A stretch of 64,000 nucleotides of DNA, taken from contig OZ316895.1 in the NCBI GenBank assembly GCA_973895155.1, positions 21,018,001 through 21,082,000 on the forward strand, read 5' to 3'. Source of the DNA: Marsupella aquatica (Eukaryota > Marchantiophyta). Under the pieces are notes generated by a model. That model was not told the origin of the DNA, made no database searches, and worked only from the letters and a program-made list of their open reading frames with translations. Positions 45,501 to 58,469 of the stretch are shown in pieces. Every line of letters begins with the position of its first letter. Positions within the stretch are counted from its first letter, which is position 1. The position numbers and the translations under genes are program-made.

Positions 45501-47533
45501 GAAGCCTTGCAAGAAAAGGTAATCGGACAGCCAGGATCGCAGTGTGGGGTCCTATGAAACCGGGTAGGATCTAGCAGTTTTACCTCGAAACCATCTCCTA
45601 TAGGCTGCTTGGTATGGATGATGTTGTAGATAATTATTTCCCATTGATTGTGATTGGAACTAATTAGAAACAGTTTCTCTTTTGAGACACCGTCTACGAA
45701 GATTTTCTTATCTCCGTTTGTTTCTGTTTGTTGATCTTACCATATTTTGCAGGTAGAGTTTGCCCTGTTGTCAATAAAGAAAAGCTCTACTAGTCTTCAT
45801 GTTTCAGGACTGGCAGGTAGTTTGAGAGAGATTATTATCAACTTTTCACAACAGTTGTCTCTATTCCGGGGCACCCCTACGGACTGGACAACAGTGGAAG
45901 CTTTGCCCAAGGTATGACACGAGAAGTTTGTTGTCCTTCATTTACAGCATGAGACCATGCTGATGATAATACTATTGTCATGGTCATGGGTTTGAAAGGT
46001 CACACGAAGGTCAGTAAGGATTAGACGTTGACCCTCTATCGGTTACAGACTGATCTCCCATAATAATGCATGTTATAGAAGAAGAGAACTCAAGCATTCC
46101 AGTTAATGTTAGTCCTGTTCCGGGTGTGTTTAGTGTTGTGAACGTATGCCCTGTGCTCGAGGGAAGCTAATTTCGTGCGACACTCATGGTCAATCACTCT
46201 TTCGTTTTTCTTCGTTGAAGTAAACAGCAAATGTTTTGAACACGTCGCTTAACACATGATAATATTCGTGATGCAGGGATTGTCACTGTTACTTGAAAAG
46301 ATTGGAGTGTTCTTAACTGTACTTGATATGAATCCTCCGCCAATTCTCTGCCAAAGGAAATTGGAGGAGCAAGCTGCGGGATTGCACCGAGTTGCTTTGG
46401 TTGAGCTACTCAATCTTCTAATTGTGCCATCATCCCCATATATTGAAGAAAAGCTCCTTGCTGAGTCAACTCCAGCCAGGCTTGTGAGCCTTTTCTTTCA
46501 GTTTCCTTGGAACAGCATATTACAGGGTGCCATCTTCCGATTCTTGCAGGTAAATTCTGAGGTTCATGACTCTCCCTGGGTACTTATGTCATGGACACTG
46601 CATAACAGATTTTTACTGTTGGCTAAAAGCTTTTAATCTGTTCCTAATTCTAATGAGTCAAGAGACCTCATCCCTTTTCAGTGCCCGACACAAGTTCGTA
46701 AACAACGTGTGGGAGTGGGTGTGCAGGCTACGTTGGTCAGGCCAAGTCTTCGCTTTTCAGTTCTGGAGGGAAGTTCTGGACTTCCATCTCTTCTTCCCAA
46801 AGCTGGAGTCGAATGTGCTGCACTTCCGATTGGGAAAAGACCAGGGTAAGCAACCTATCTTAGTGGGAAACGAAAAAGGAACCCTGCTTGCTTAATCAAC
46901 ATCTCCGAAATCTTATTCGGTGACCATTTTCCTTAAAGCAGAATCTGTGGAAGCCTTCATGGCAGATCAGTTCAGTGTCGGCAGGGCTGAATTGTGGTTG
47001 GCTTCAGGTATGGTGGCTACATTGTGAAATTGTCTAAAGAGTTGGAGCTCCTGGCGGAGAAAGATGTAGAAGTTCAGGTATGTCCATGATGTTTCTGCAA
47101 ACCTTGCTTTGACAAATTTGTTCATCCATTTCTCAAATGTAGATATAGAAATGTACAATGAGTTCTGATTGTAATTTGCGATTTCACTTAATGTTCCAAG
47201 GGTAAGGCAGAATCAATAAACTCACGTGGTGTCGGTGGGTCGCTAAGCTCAAAGCGCACGGGTTTGATCATGTTGTTCTATCGTGGTGGATCTGTATGTA
47301 AAATTTGACGAATGCGTGTACTTGTTGCATAATGACAGAAACGACTAGGGCAAAATGAGCAATGGGCTACATATGTTGGACCACAAGGGGCACTGAAAAA
47401 GATGGTGGCAGAGCAAACGGGGCACTTAGGAGGCCCCAAACCTACCCCACGATCTGTTCCCCAATATTTTCATAACGACAATAGCAGGGCAGATTCTGCT
47501 TTGGAGCAGTTTCGAGGACTTTTCCTTCCGTAA
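42538..47533 (+). CDS. Leucine-rich-repeat protein with SAPS (PP6 regulatory subunit)-like C-terminal half
   Basis: Ten exons join in phase: 42538-42891, 44014-44105, 44561-44654, 44938-45147, 45321-45518, 45753-45911, 46277-46549, 46682-46845, 47008-47077 and 47339-47533, giving 602 residues. Residues 1-118 are acidic and low-complexity (Ala/Glu, then Ser/Glu) and end in a Lys/Arg run across the exon 1-2 join (RKRKKRKKKK), a likely nuclear signal. Residues about 155-250 hold leucine-rich repeats of the ribonuclease-inhibitor type (LTSLDLSENLLTDESLESL, LIYVDVRANPIS). Residues 300-540 are helical. ARLVSLFFQFPWNSILQGAI, then GYGGYIVKLSKELELL and LGQNEQWATYV, resemble the SAPS motifs xxLFFxYPWNNFLH, GYxGHLTxIxN and xxWxxFV. 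If that is right it would help target a PP6-type phosphatase. Canonical plant SAPS proteins lack an N-terminal LRR, so the family call is tentative. The exon structure is firmer than the function. Confidence 0.72.
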
Positions 47534-50156
47534 ATTTTGTTGCTTCAGGGAGACAGAGTGGATAGCGCAAAGGCAATGATGTCCTCTCTTACGTCTCTCC
47601 CCCCTCCCCCCCTCCCTTTTCCCCGGGAACCTCCAAAAGCTTTCTGTTGCAATGATCATCCTAAGTTCTGTCTCCCATGTTCCAAACCACTGCACTTTGC
47701 AAGGAGGGCCCTAGTTTATTGATCCTATCGACATATTCAGCTGAAAGCGAGATTGAATACATGTGGCGACTCAGCCTCTTGAATCATCAATGTGAAAGAA
47801 AACTGAATGCTCAAGCATTATTGGGTTTTCATTCAACTTAACTTGCCTGTTCGACATAAATCAGTCTCCCCTGGTCAAAGTCAGGTTCCAGGTTCGACAT
47901 AAATCAGGATGTTGAGGCATTTTTTCACATACAGAAAATTGAGGGCTATGGATGATCCCATGACAGCGGTGCCATTTTTTTGCCAGCTTTGTATCGTGTG
48001 GGACAGTAAAGAATTTCCTCATTCAATTCAGACGTTGTCACTCATTATTGTTGATGATAGACTGGTGTCTTTCCTTCAAAACGAAGGAGCTGCAATTCTC
48101 CCCTGGTCAAAGTCAGGTTCCAGGTTGAAGACACAAAAGAGGTCAGGACTACCCCTATAAGGGACTGAAGTGGGTTAACCTTACGTGGAACAATTATAGT
48201 GCTTTGGCCCCTTTCAACATCGTCACCAACCAACAGCAGCTTAGATAAAGTAGAGAGGAGACGAGAGACATTCTTAAAGTTTGTATGCCAAGTTCTTTTA
48301 CCACAACAGGATTGATGCAACTTTCTTGTCCCGAGAATAAAAACGCACAGGTTGAGGGCCCTTTTGTAAAGTTGTCCCACTAATGCGATAGTGCTTGATC
48401 TTACCAACAGGTCTAATAAGAGACACAAATCCTTCGTTTGTATGGTTGCAGTGACTTTCTCCAGCTGAGGTCCCCACTACCGTAGCTTTCATGGGGGCAT
48501 GTTGTGTGTAAAAATGATTCCCTATTCACTTTACCAGTGAGTGATGCATTCCTAGTTTCCCAGATCAATTACTGACCAATTAGATTTCCCTAACTTTAAT
48601 GATAACTTTCCATAGGGGGGTCAAACCTGTTAACTATTTCATAGCCTTCAACGGGGGGTCAAGATTTTAAACAAATTCGTAGCTTCAACAGGACACGTGT
48701 GCAAATTTGATTCCATATTCACCTTTACAGTGATTGATGCTACAGTGATTGATGCATACCTAGTTTTCCCAGACTAATTTCTGTTCATTATTTCCCTTAG
48801 ATTTTGGGGTTCCAGATTCACCTACGAGTGACTCATGCTTTCCTAAGCTTTCTGGTTTTCCTAGATAAATTCTGACCATTAACATTTCCCTATTCAAAAC
48901 TCTAACAAGAGTGGGAGGAGGTCATTTCCAGTTGCCGCAACCGTATTGAGTCCTTGGATAGGTTTCACAGAATTCAGATATGGCTACTGCTGTCGTGTTT
49001 ACCTTCCCTCCTCTCCTATGTAAACTAGCAATCGCCTCAGAGTGATCGAAGAAGCAATTGCACAAGCTGTACAACCTGAGAATTGAAATGGAAAACTGAA
49101 AAAATTGAAATTGAAGAGGTTTAACTCTAAGTCTAGCTTGAACTGCTGGATTGGTGCGTGTAGTCCACGCCAGAATGGTACATTGTTGAGGGAATCCTAA
49201 CTTTTCCAACGATGGCTGTACCTTGTTGATCAAACCAGCCCCCCCCCCCCACCCCCGGCAATGGTAGTCTAGCACAACCGAACAAGACAACGAAGAATGC
49301 AAGCCGTCCGCATATTCAGTGGTCAGAACAAGATTTACGGGTTCAGTACGCATTCAGAGAAAGTGATGCTAGACACCCTGTCAGACTGTAACCGGGATCT
49401 AATGCAAGTCTATCAAACAAAGCATTTGATTATCTGCTAATTGCAACAAGTTTCACCCAAAATTTTGGCGAGATGGGTAGGATAGATTATTCTCTCCCAA
49501 TTACAAACTTGGAATTTTCAACTACTGTTATAAGGCCCGCCAGACCTCAAATTATCCACAAAAATGCTATATCTTCTGTAAGAATAGCTGGGCAACCACT
49601 AGCCTATCCTTATGATACACATGCCCTTTAACAGACCCTAATGATCTTTGCCACAAAGTTGGAGAGGTCAGCGACCTACAGGTAACAAGGGTATCTTCAG
49701 GAGCAATTGGGACCCGTTGCTAGAACATGCTGAGGAGAGCAGGAAAAGGACCTCCACATCCAAGCCACCATCATTGATCTATCTAACAATGCACTCCTCT
49801 TATAGCCCGGTCGGCCTCGCTGGGCTCATCTGTACAGACTTCCGACTAAGACTGCTTTCACTGCGGAGTTACAATGGTTTCTAAAATGCTGAAGTGTTCC
49901 AACTGATGGATTCCCTGAGGGTAATAGTGATTTTGGAACAACATCCAAAAACCTCAGAAATCCCAGCTATGAGAATCTATTTCGAAAACACCTATAATCC
50001 TTCTTAGGCTCCAGACCAGGGTTGGTTGGTTGGGATACTGACTTGAATTGGAATATCTTTCTCAACACTTCGGTTTAATTTACCTAAAGCGTTTAGGGTC
50101 GACTTGTACAACATCAGAACCCACTGATGCTCCTGGAGGAAACTGTCTAGGATCAA
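47534..50156. other. Spacer between two convergent genes
   Basis: No gene recognised. It contains the 3' UTRs of the LRR/SAPS-like gene and of CNOT9, which face each other. 'gttcgacataaatcag' occurs twice (about 47851 and 47893). 'cccctggtcaaagtcaggtt' followed by CCAGGTT occurs at about 47869 and 48100. A poly-C run lies near 49241-49255. Degenerate repeats at 48510-48900 are listed separately. Confidence 0.55.
48510..48900. repeat. Three degenerate copies of a unit of about 100-190 bp
   Basis: The order 'gattccMtattcacYttta', 'agtgaNtgatgc', 'ttcctagttttccYaga', 'aattNctgacca' and 'atttccct' recurs near 48515, 48705 and 48815 with many changes. An old repeat family; no coding content seen. 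Confidence 0.6.
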
Positions 50157-53100
50157 TTAAGGAAGGATTTGATCCATCGAAGAGAGAGGACCGCCAGGAA
50201 TACCAGTGCGCTGAGAAGGATGCATCTGACCACCACCTCCAACGTTGATTAGCAGCTGTGTAAGCCACCTTCGAGTAGTCACATCCTCCTGCCAAGACCA
50301 TGTCTTCGTAAACAGAATGAAACAACAACAATGTACAAGAAGGTAAGAGATAAGCAGTCTTTCGTTGTCCACGAGTACACTATCCTGGTCTTCTAATTCA
50401 TCCTTACCCTCAAACACTGACTGAATGTTCCATCTCGAAGAAGTTCTGGAAGACAGGTCTTCAAAGCTTCACAGGCCCTGCACAATGACAAACAAGAGCA
50501 ACGCATGCCTCAGCTCAACGTTTCCCGTATCAAATCAGGTTGTTACTTAGTTACCGACAAGACGCTGGATGAGTTCTCAACCCTGACTGAATGTGTTTAC
50601 ATGGTCTGCACGAAAATGATATACACAAAACATAGCGACCCACTCAGAATAGGGAGGATACCTAGGATTGTCAGATAGGCGGAGATAGCACCGGATAATG
50701 TGCTTCAGAAGACGGACAGAAGGAGTGTCTGCCAGTATCTGTACCATGTTTCCTAGCACGGCACCAACAGCAAAAAACCTCTCTGCTGTTGCACATATGT
50801 ATGCAAGCCCAACATCATCAAGCAGAATTTTCTGAACAATGAAAGTCGCCACCTGTTTCATCCACAAACCCCATGGAAAATCTTAAGCGGACAATCCACC
50901 CTTTCCACTTTCCTACTTAATGTTTTTGGCAGAATGACTTTAGAAGAACGCTGGACAAGGGTGAATTGGTGCCAGCTTAACTCATCAATATGCAATTTAC
51001 ACAATAATACTTTCTAAACTTCATTCAACGTCGTCTCGCTGATGGAAAGAGAGACTGCTTGAAAGAAGGTGACACACAACCTAATGTTTCCATCATATCC
51101 ATATTGGTAAAAATTACTTACAGTCTTGGAAAGCTCACTGCCCATTTCCATTGTCCTAAGACACAAAGGAATGATCTCAGTCGAGAGTAAGAAGTTAATC
51201 ACTTCCGTATCATCGACCTGCCAAACGATAGGAGGGTACTATTCTTAGCAACTGGATATCCTTCAGCCATGATGTAGCCCTTCGAGCAAACCAGAACCTA
51301 AAACCACATTTTGTACATCGCCTACTATGCAAGTAGGAACTATCTCCGGAACAATTCTGGAGGAGAAGCAACTTGATTTATGTTTGAATGACACATTATT
51401 AAGGACGAATTCACAATCGTTGGCTACACCTGGGTAATAATATCTGCACTCTCGCCCGAAATGGGAAAGATCACAAAAATCCATAAGTCAACAGTACCTT
51501 CACTAGAGCACCGATAACACCAAGGCTGGTTAGGCGGAGGTATTCAAAAGGACGAGTTTTGCTCACGGTGTTCAGAAAAGGATAAAGATAAAGAGGGATG
51601 TGAGCTGCAAGACAGAAAAAGCCCACCTCATCAGGTCCATCCAGGGCATACACATTCTAAGGCGTGACTAAACGCAGGAAGGAATCGGGTCAGCAACAAC
51701 AGCCGTTTCTAGATATCAGTCTTGCAGTCAAGTATCTAGTATCAAATCCAACCATCAATCAATCACGACCGACAAAGCGACGTGAATTTCGATGTAAACC
51801 CAACAAGTGGTCTGCACAGATGACTTAATGTATGTGACACAACTGATTGTAAACATAGTCAACTAACACATGTACAATGCGTCGCGGGTGACTGCGTGAA
51901 CTACTCGCGACGCCGATGGAGGAAGGCTTACCATTCAAAAAATGTGCTCTTGTCTCCTGGTGAGAAGCAACACACTGCACAGGGTAAAAAGGAGCCCAGA
52001 TTATTACGGTGAGGAAAGAGTGGCTCTGATCCAAAGGTGTATTACCTTTGGATAGCGTGATAGCGTTACCCACCGTCACATGGGCATATGGCCTGTATAA
52101 TCTATAACGAACAACAAACGGCAATATATTACGGGAATCTCCACGGTCCAACTTTGAAACACAAGCACGGCATCCGTACCTGAAGAAGAGCCAAAGCATT
52201 GCACACCCGATTGGAGGCCCCTGCCGTAAGCGTTGGCGGAGAAAGCGTGGGATATATGGATACAATTTCCTGTAAAAAAACACTGAACACTTAAAAAAAA
52301 AATGACATCGGGAAGATGTAAGTGACACGAGGAATTCCAATCACCATCCGCACAATAGGTGATGATAATGTACCTGGAGCAGAGCCGCAATGGTTCCGCA
52401 TGAGTGCCAGAGAATTGGTGCCAAATCGGGAAAAGCCTCGCGTTTCTGGTACACACGACGCCACCATGAAACCCTAATCAGTTCAGCAACTAATATTAGA
52501 GAGTCCTTCTAAACAAATACGTCATAGAGTTCGCTCATCACCAGGTGAATTCCAAGAGAGAACGTAATGGAGATGGAAATTTTCCGCATAGATATCAATG
52601 ACCTAACAGTACCCGACCACTGAGAATCCAGAGCGAGCTCGCCATGGTAACTTCACTTCCCCTTCAGAAAAATTAGGATAAACCTAGAGCAGTGAGGAAA
52701 TTTGAACCGCCGGAAACGAAAGCTACAAAAGGAATTCGTCAATCTAATTATCCATCCGTCAACCAACCAACCAACCATCAATTTGAGAAGATCTATCATG
52801 GCTTTCTCCCTCTGCTCCATCACAATCATCTCCAACAAAAGCTGCTCCAAACGGGCCATCCCAAAAACCCTTCCTCCCTTCTCAGTTCAGCAACTAATCA
52901 ATACGTCACAGTATTCCCAAATAACAAGGTGCAATCTACGCAGAGAGAACGCAATGGGGAGACCATCAACGACCTAACAGTACCCGACAACTGAGAACCC
53001 AGAGCGCGATCGCCATCATAGCTTCACTTCCCCTTCAGAGAAATTAGGACAGACCTAGAGTAGGGAGGAAAGTTGAAACACTGGAGGAACAACGACTAAA

Positions 53101-53218
53101 GAAGGAATTCCAATCCATTTATCCATCCGACAACAGTCACCTTGGAAAGATCTAGCAGGGCATTCTCCCTCTGCTCCGGCACAATCAATTCCAACACAAG
53201 CTGCTCCGCACTGGCCAT
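50157..53218 (-). CDS. CNOT9: CCR4-NOT complex subunit 9 (RCD1/CAF40 homologue)
   Basis: CNOT9 is an armadillo-repeat subunit of the CCR4-NOT deadenylase, which controls mRNA decay. Nine exons join in phase on the minus strand: 53218-53141, 52445-52374, 52269-52180, 51974-51932, 51604-51498, 51217-51122, 50852-50662, 50477-50408 and 50288-50157, giving 292 residues, close to the family length of about 300. Recognised blocks in order: [138 protein letters not shown] and [13 protein letters not shown]. The C-terminal tail after GGGGQ is short. The start at 53218 is chosen because MASAEQ is the family start and no in-frame upstream ATG exists before a stop. A damaged second copy of exon 1 lies in intron 1. 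Confidence 0.96.
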
Positions 53219-53260
53219 TTCAAAAGCCGCTTCCTCCCCTCCCGAATCAGGCCTCCTCGC
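52481..53260. repeat. Tandem duplication, about 400-bp unit, at the 5' end of CNOT9
   Basis: Copy 1 is 52481-52884 and copy 2 runs from 52885 to about 53260; both start with GTTCAGCAACTAAT. Shared landmarks are 'gacctaacagtacccgac', 'cttcacttccccttcag', AATTAGGA, 'ttctccctctgctcc' and 'agctgctccRcactggccat'-like. Copy 2 contains the working first coding exon. Copy 1, downstream on the gene strand, lies in intron 1. Confidence 0.9.
52782..52859 (-). pseudogene. Decayed duplicate of CNOT9 coding exon 1
   Basis: 26 codons from an ATG at 52859 align without a gap to exon 1: [20 protein letters not shown] against [20 protein letters not shown], then MIDLLK against LLDLSK. The splice donor is gone. 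Exon 1 ends AAG|GTGACT, but here the sequence is AAA|TTGATG, so this copy cannot splice at the homologous site. About one residue in three has changed, including conserved ones, which suggests loss of constraint. Confidence 0.88.
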
Positions 53261-55370
53261 CAGATCACCCTTCAGCCTCCCGTTAGCAACGAGCACCCTC
53301 TCCTCTTCCAGACGTTCCGCAGAAACGCTTCCAACTCCCAAACCCCTCAGAACGACGATGGAACTCAACGATCCGCACCATATTTCATCTTCTTCCGAGC
53401 TCCATCATCGATCCGTTGCCGTCTTTCGCACAATCTCGTAGCCCCGGCAATCCCACCAGCCCAGTCAACCAAAATCAATAATCGTCATCCACTTCGCAAA
53501 CCTCCGCAATCAAGAGCTCTGCCCATCCATTATCCATGGAAACGAAGGTCCCCCACCTCGAGCTCAATTCTTCGTCATTCTAGGGGTCTCCGTACAAGAA
53601 CTTAGCACCGTCCATTGCAACTTTCGTCTCCCGAATTCAGTGGCGTACAAGAACGCAGCACCACTCTCCCGAATCCAGTGGCGTACAAGAACCCAGCAGC
53701 ACCACTGTATCCATTGGCTACTATTAGGCTATTATTATTATTGCCTGGCCTACTGTTAGGCTATTATTGTTGCTTGGCCCACTATTAGGCTATTATTGCT
53801 TCACACGTGGTCATGATCTCACATGTCCTATATGAACCAAGCTTGGGTTAGTTGCTAATATGAGCTTAAATTAATCAAGCATACTGCTTAAATTAACCAG
53901 GCATTAGTTGCTAAGAACTTATGGTACAAGAACTGCGCACCCTTCATTGCAAGTTTTGTATCCCAAATTCATTCGGGTCCGGAAATGCACATCAAAATAA
54001 GGATATGGTATATGAGAGCCTCATTACTTTCTTTAAATATATGAGTGCACACAGTATATTATCTCATTTTGATGTGTGATTACCGGCAGGGCCTACAAGA
54101 ATGCAGCAGCTCTCTCCCGCCAATTGCTTACAAGAACTAGCACCACTGAATTTGTTGGCCTACTATTAGGCTATTACTGCTCCACACGAGGTTATGATCT
54201 AGTCCACTCCAATATAAACCAAACATGGGTTAATTGCCAAAATGAGCTGAAATAATCAAGCATCGGTTAGTTGCTGAGACAAGCTTAAATCAATCAAGCA
54301 ATCTGCTAAAATCAAGCAAGCATGGGTCAGTTGCTATGAGGCTCTCCGTACAAGAACCTCTGTACAAGAACCATTCATTTTGCAAGTTTTCTCCCAAATC
54401 CATTAGGTGTACAAGAACTCATGAACACCACTTCATCTTCTGATCCCAATCACCTACTACTACACTATATTATCTTTTGACACTTCATTATGATCTCACA
54501 TGGGTCCCCTACTATAATGTATATGGTTAAGGTCCTGAGGTCTCCCTTAATGAAATATGAAGTCGACTATTTATATGGTTGACCCACATAGCTAGAAGAC
54601 CGTATATCCAGGAGGCTTTTATCCCATTAAGGAATTACTCCATGTCGTTATCTGTTTGTTAATGTTATCCAACATATATTGATCAAACATGATTACTGGG
54701 CATACTGATAGCATTGTGGCAGTCCATAGAACTGAACGGTGACAGATTGCTAAAAGGTTGAGTACAAAGAATCTTCCATTTGCACCCAATGACCGCGCTG
54801 GCAAAAGCAATTGGCTAACAGTATGTATAAATATATAGTCTGATTTTTAAATGAGGTAGTTGCTTGATGGGACCCCAAAATGAAAAGTGTTACTTGATAG
54901 GACCCCTGAGGTTTTGAGTACTATGTTGATTCAAGATTTATCAAGGTCAATCAACGGTTTGGATCATTCGAGTGTCCTATCAAGTTACCCATTTGATTTG
55001 GGGATCCCATCAAGCAAATACCTTGTTTTAAATGAGATACAATCCCCAAGAAAGGTCTTATGTGTCAATGAATGAGTGAACCAAAAAGTGAGTAGAAGCC
55101 TACAGTAGATGACCTTACCATAATGATTCAATAATGGATTTGCAGCTAAAATTAGCCAAGCATGGGTACATTGCTAGTGAACCATGCATGGATTTATGGC
55201 TACATTTTAGCAAACATGATTTAGATGCTAATATTAATTGAATATGGGCTCACTTAGCCAAGCATGGACCCACCACTAAAACAGAAATGGGTCCATTGCT
55301 ATTGCCCCTTACTAAAACTAGTCAAGCAAGGGTTTTTGATGGATTTGATGACATCCCGGATGACATGAAT

Positions 55371-55710
55371 TGTTGGCATAGACGACAATTGCAACGGCAA
55401 GCCCATGAACCATCCAACGCACAAGTATTGACATAGAGAGATATGTGGTTCACCTCCACATGAGACTATGTCCACGGGAACACACAAAAGCTTTACTATA
55501 CTCTAAGTCAACCGGCCATACCAAACATCAACAACAAGCTCTCCCTATCTCTCAATTGACTCCGTAACAATGAGCCTGAGTTCCTTCTCTCGAAGCAAAC
55601 ACCATTTGGGTATAGTGTGTGCAGCATGACTAACCTAACCTAGTCTGCAACGAAGGTTAGCCATAACTACGGTACAGTCATAACTCCAGACCTAAGAGTG
55701 AATCCTAACA
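55371..55710 (-). mobile_element. Solo LTR related to LTR-B
   Basis: 340 bp on the minus strand, starting TGTTAGGATTCACTCTTAGG and ending CTATGCCAACA, flanked by the direct target duplication TGAAT at 55366-55370 and 55711-55715. The U5 half (minus: TAGTAAAGC, TGTGTTCCCGTGGAC, 'gcgttggatggttcatgggc') matches LTR-B and LTR-C. No internal element sequence is present, so this is the product of LTR-LTR recombination. Confidence 0.92.
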
Positions 55711-56496
55711 TGAATCAATCTGGGTCATCTTTGGCGTACAACCCATCCTCTTACTATATAAGACTAGCCCAATGCCCATGCGTCAATTTATTGACATGAA
55801 AGATGTCAAGCAGAAATATATTGATCACGAAAGACGTCATGTCTAAAAGATGTTGAAAAAAACATTTAAAGAGAGGGAGAAACTCCAAAGAGCGAAGAAA
55901 AAGATGTGCAAGATATAGGGGGATCCAAAGGAAGAACTTTAAGTCAAGAGATGGGAGAAAGATTGATTACCACTCCCCTATTTTCCCCTCCTTTCACAAC
56001 ACAACCTTGCTCAAAACCTTAAACCCCCCACCCAACCCAGTCCTGTTAAAAACACAAGGAAGGAAACCTCCTCCTTTTGAAAGGATTAAAAAACAAGTGA
56101 AAAATCCTTCTAGCGTTCCCCGCACACCACCCCCTTTTTTACAGAAAATCTGTGGGTTGCCTTGAGAGGAAGTGAGATATTTGAATAGACTCATCCTCAT
56201 ATTCTGGAAATAAGTGTGTCCTTGCATTCTTCATCTAAAGTCACATATGAAAAAGGTAGAAATCACTAAGAAGAAAAGGACATTCCCCTCACTCTTGGGA
56301 GTTCCAATATTGATTTTGAAGAACATAGTTACCATTTCCTTTTCCTCCCCTACCTTCTCTTTGTGCTGGATATTTCTTGGTATTCGATTACCACTACCCA
56401 CTGTGTATCTCACTATCAGTACCTGTCTACCTCACCCGTATGTCTCTCTTCTCTTTGTCAAGCTATTGTGTCTGTTCCCATGGTTAGGTTAGCCGT

Positions 56497-56757
56497 TTGC
56501 ACACTATATTCCCAAGCAGTGCTTGCTTGGATAGTAGGAACTCAAAATCATCGTTACGAAGCCAATTGAGAGATAAGGAGAACCACGAGGAGACCTTGTG
56601 TTATGGGGATTTAGTAGGGCCGACGGTCTAGATGAAGTAAAGTTCTTGTGTGTTCCTGTGAATGTAGCCTTATCCAAGGTGAGCCACATATCTTTTTGTG
56701 TTGATGACTTGTTTGTTGGATGTTCATTGGCATGCCAATTTGAATGTTATCCAAGAA
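56497..56757 (+). repeat. Decayed LTR relic of the same family
   Basis: Plus-strand sequence from GCACACTATATTCCC through 'caattgagagataaggaga', AAGTTCTTGTGTGTTCC, GTAGCC, 'gtgagccacatatctttttg' and TGTTGGATGTTCATTGGC follows the order of the 3' two-thirds of LTR-B with many substitutions. No ends or target duplication can be defined. Confidence 0.75.
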
Positions 56758-58469
56758 AGAAAAGGCCATCAAAACTTTCATAAAGCTATTCCATCAAATC
56801 TCCATGAAAGCAACTCATAAAACCAGAAAGGATGGATTGTGGCAACTCCATATATGGTCTTTAAAAATATTCAAATATAATTTGAGGGGCATCCCTGAAG
56901 CTTGTTGCTCCCAGGTCTGTGTACCCTAATAGTAGAGTGGGGGTGATTTCTAATTGAATAAAGGGCCCCTGGCCTTGTACTTGATCGAGTTGTAAAATGT
57001 GCGTGACTGAATAGGAATGTAGAGACTATCCAAGGAAGATATTTAGGGTTTCTATTCAAACAAGTGTTGTCCTAACTGCATCTTTTTAGCCTTTATTAAT
57101 CACAAAGCCTAGTGGCCTGAAATTGATTGATCAGTGTTTGTATGATTTGAGCTAGAAAACAAATATTGGAAAGAAAAAGGATACCCCAGAAGTGAATGAA
57201 ATGATCTTTTCAGTCCGAATTTGTACGACATGGATCTTGACTATGTACACTGGCTTTTTTTTATTGTGTGGCCAAGTTGGGTAGAATGTCAAGTCATAGC
57301 TGGCAACTAGGGTCTCAAGAAGTAGGGAAGGTGACTGATTGGTTGGCCATTATTTTCTTGTGAAGGTGGCCTCAAAGGTGGCCAGCCCAAATCTTGGGTA
57401 AATTTTTTACAAAGGTGTCCAATGACAAACCCCAACTATCAAGTTTATTTCTATATTTAATTTGGTGCCCAGTGCAAGATTGTGACATTCAAAACATGGC
57501 AGGCTGGGAAAACATGTGGCCATTTCAGGAAATGGGGAGGACATCAAATTTCGTACATTGCAGCTTGAAAAGCTTAATATTAGTTTGTATTTTCTGTCAA
57601 ACTAGGCGGTGATGTTCTTGCTAGGTGTCAACCAAAATACCAAAAAGTAGACAGAGAAAAGTTTTTGCTGGGGAAATTAAAATGGGCACCTGGCACCTGC
57701 TAAAGTCCGGAAGCAAGCTAAAATAAAATTTCCAAGTTGCAACTACAGTACTGAACACAACATTGTTTTCAGTGAGAAAAATTTGCTAGGTTCCATCTTA
57801 AAAAAGGTTTTGCCACTTTACGCCTAAGGTTTTTGTCTTCCACCTAGCCAAGACGCCATGAGCCAGAATCTAGCAATTATCCTTAAATCTAGGGAGATCT
57901 GATGGTCAAAAATCTATCTATAAAATTAGAAAAGGATTATTGATAGCAACTTGTGAGTCAAACAAGGTGAACAATGTCACCCTAGCGAAAAGGGAAAAAC
58001 TTAAAAAATTAGGCGGATGATAAATCCCCAGCTGCAGTGCTCCTATGCTATGATTGGGCATCTCAGTTCATTCAAAAAGTAATTTAAAAAAGAAATAGAT
58101 CTCACTGCATCAGTTTAGTTGCTATATCTTACAGAGGGCAAAAAGAACAAAAACGCTGAACCTGGAAACTGATGGTCGCAAGGACAATACAACCCAATAT
58201 GGGAAAAGGAAGGGGTAAAAGCTGTTGGGTGAGGGCTTCACACCTACCAGCTGACCAAGCAGCAGCAACACATCTCAGCTAGTAAAAAATAAAATAAAAT
58301 TTCGGGTCATCAGTGTTGGGTGAGGACCACCCACCTAACAGCTGACAAGTGGCAGCACACCTCTTGCCTTCCGTTGTACAGCATAGTCTAATATTCCTTA
58401 GGGCACAGGGGCAGCAGCATTGCTTCTTGTGTTGCAAAGTCTCATGCGCTTTTCCTGAAAGCCATGTGT

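Noticed and set aside
48045-48428. 127-codon minus-strand frame
   Set aside because: No recognisable domain, no supporting splice or codon pattern, and it lies among degenerate repeats.
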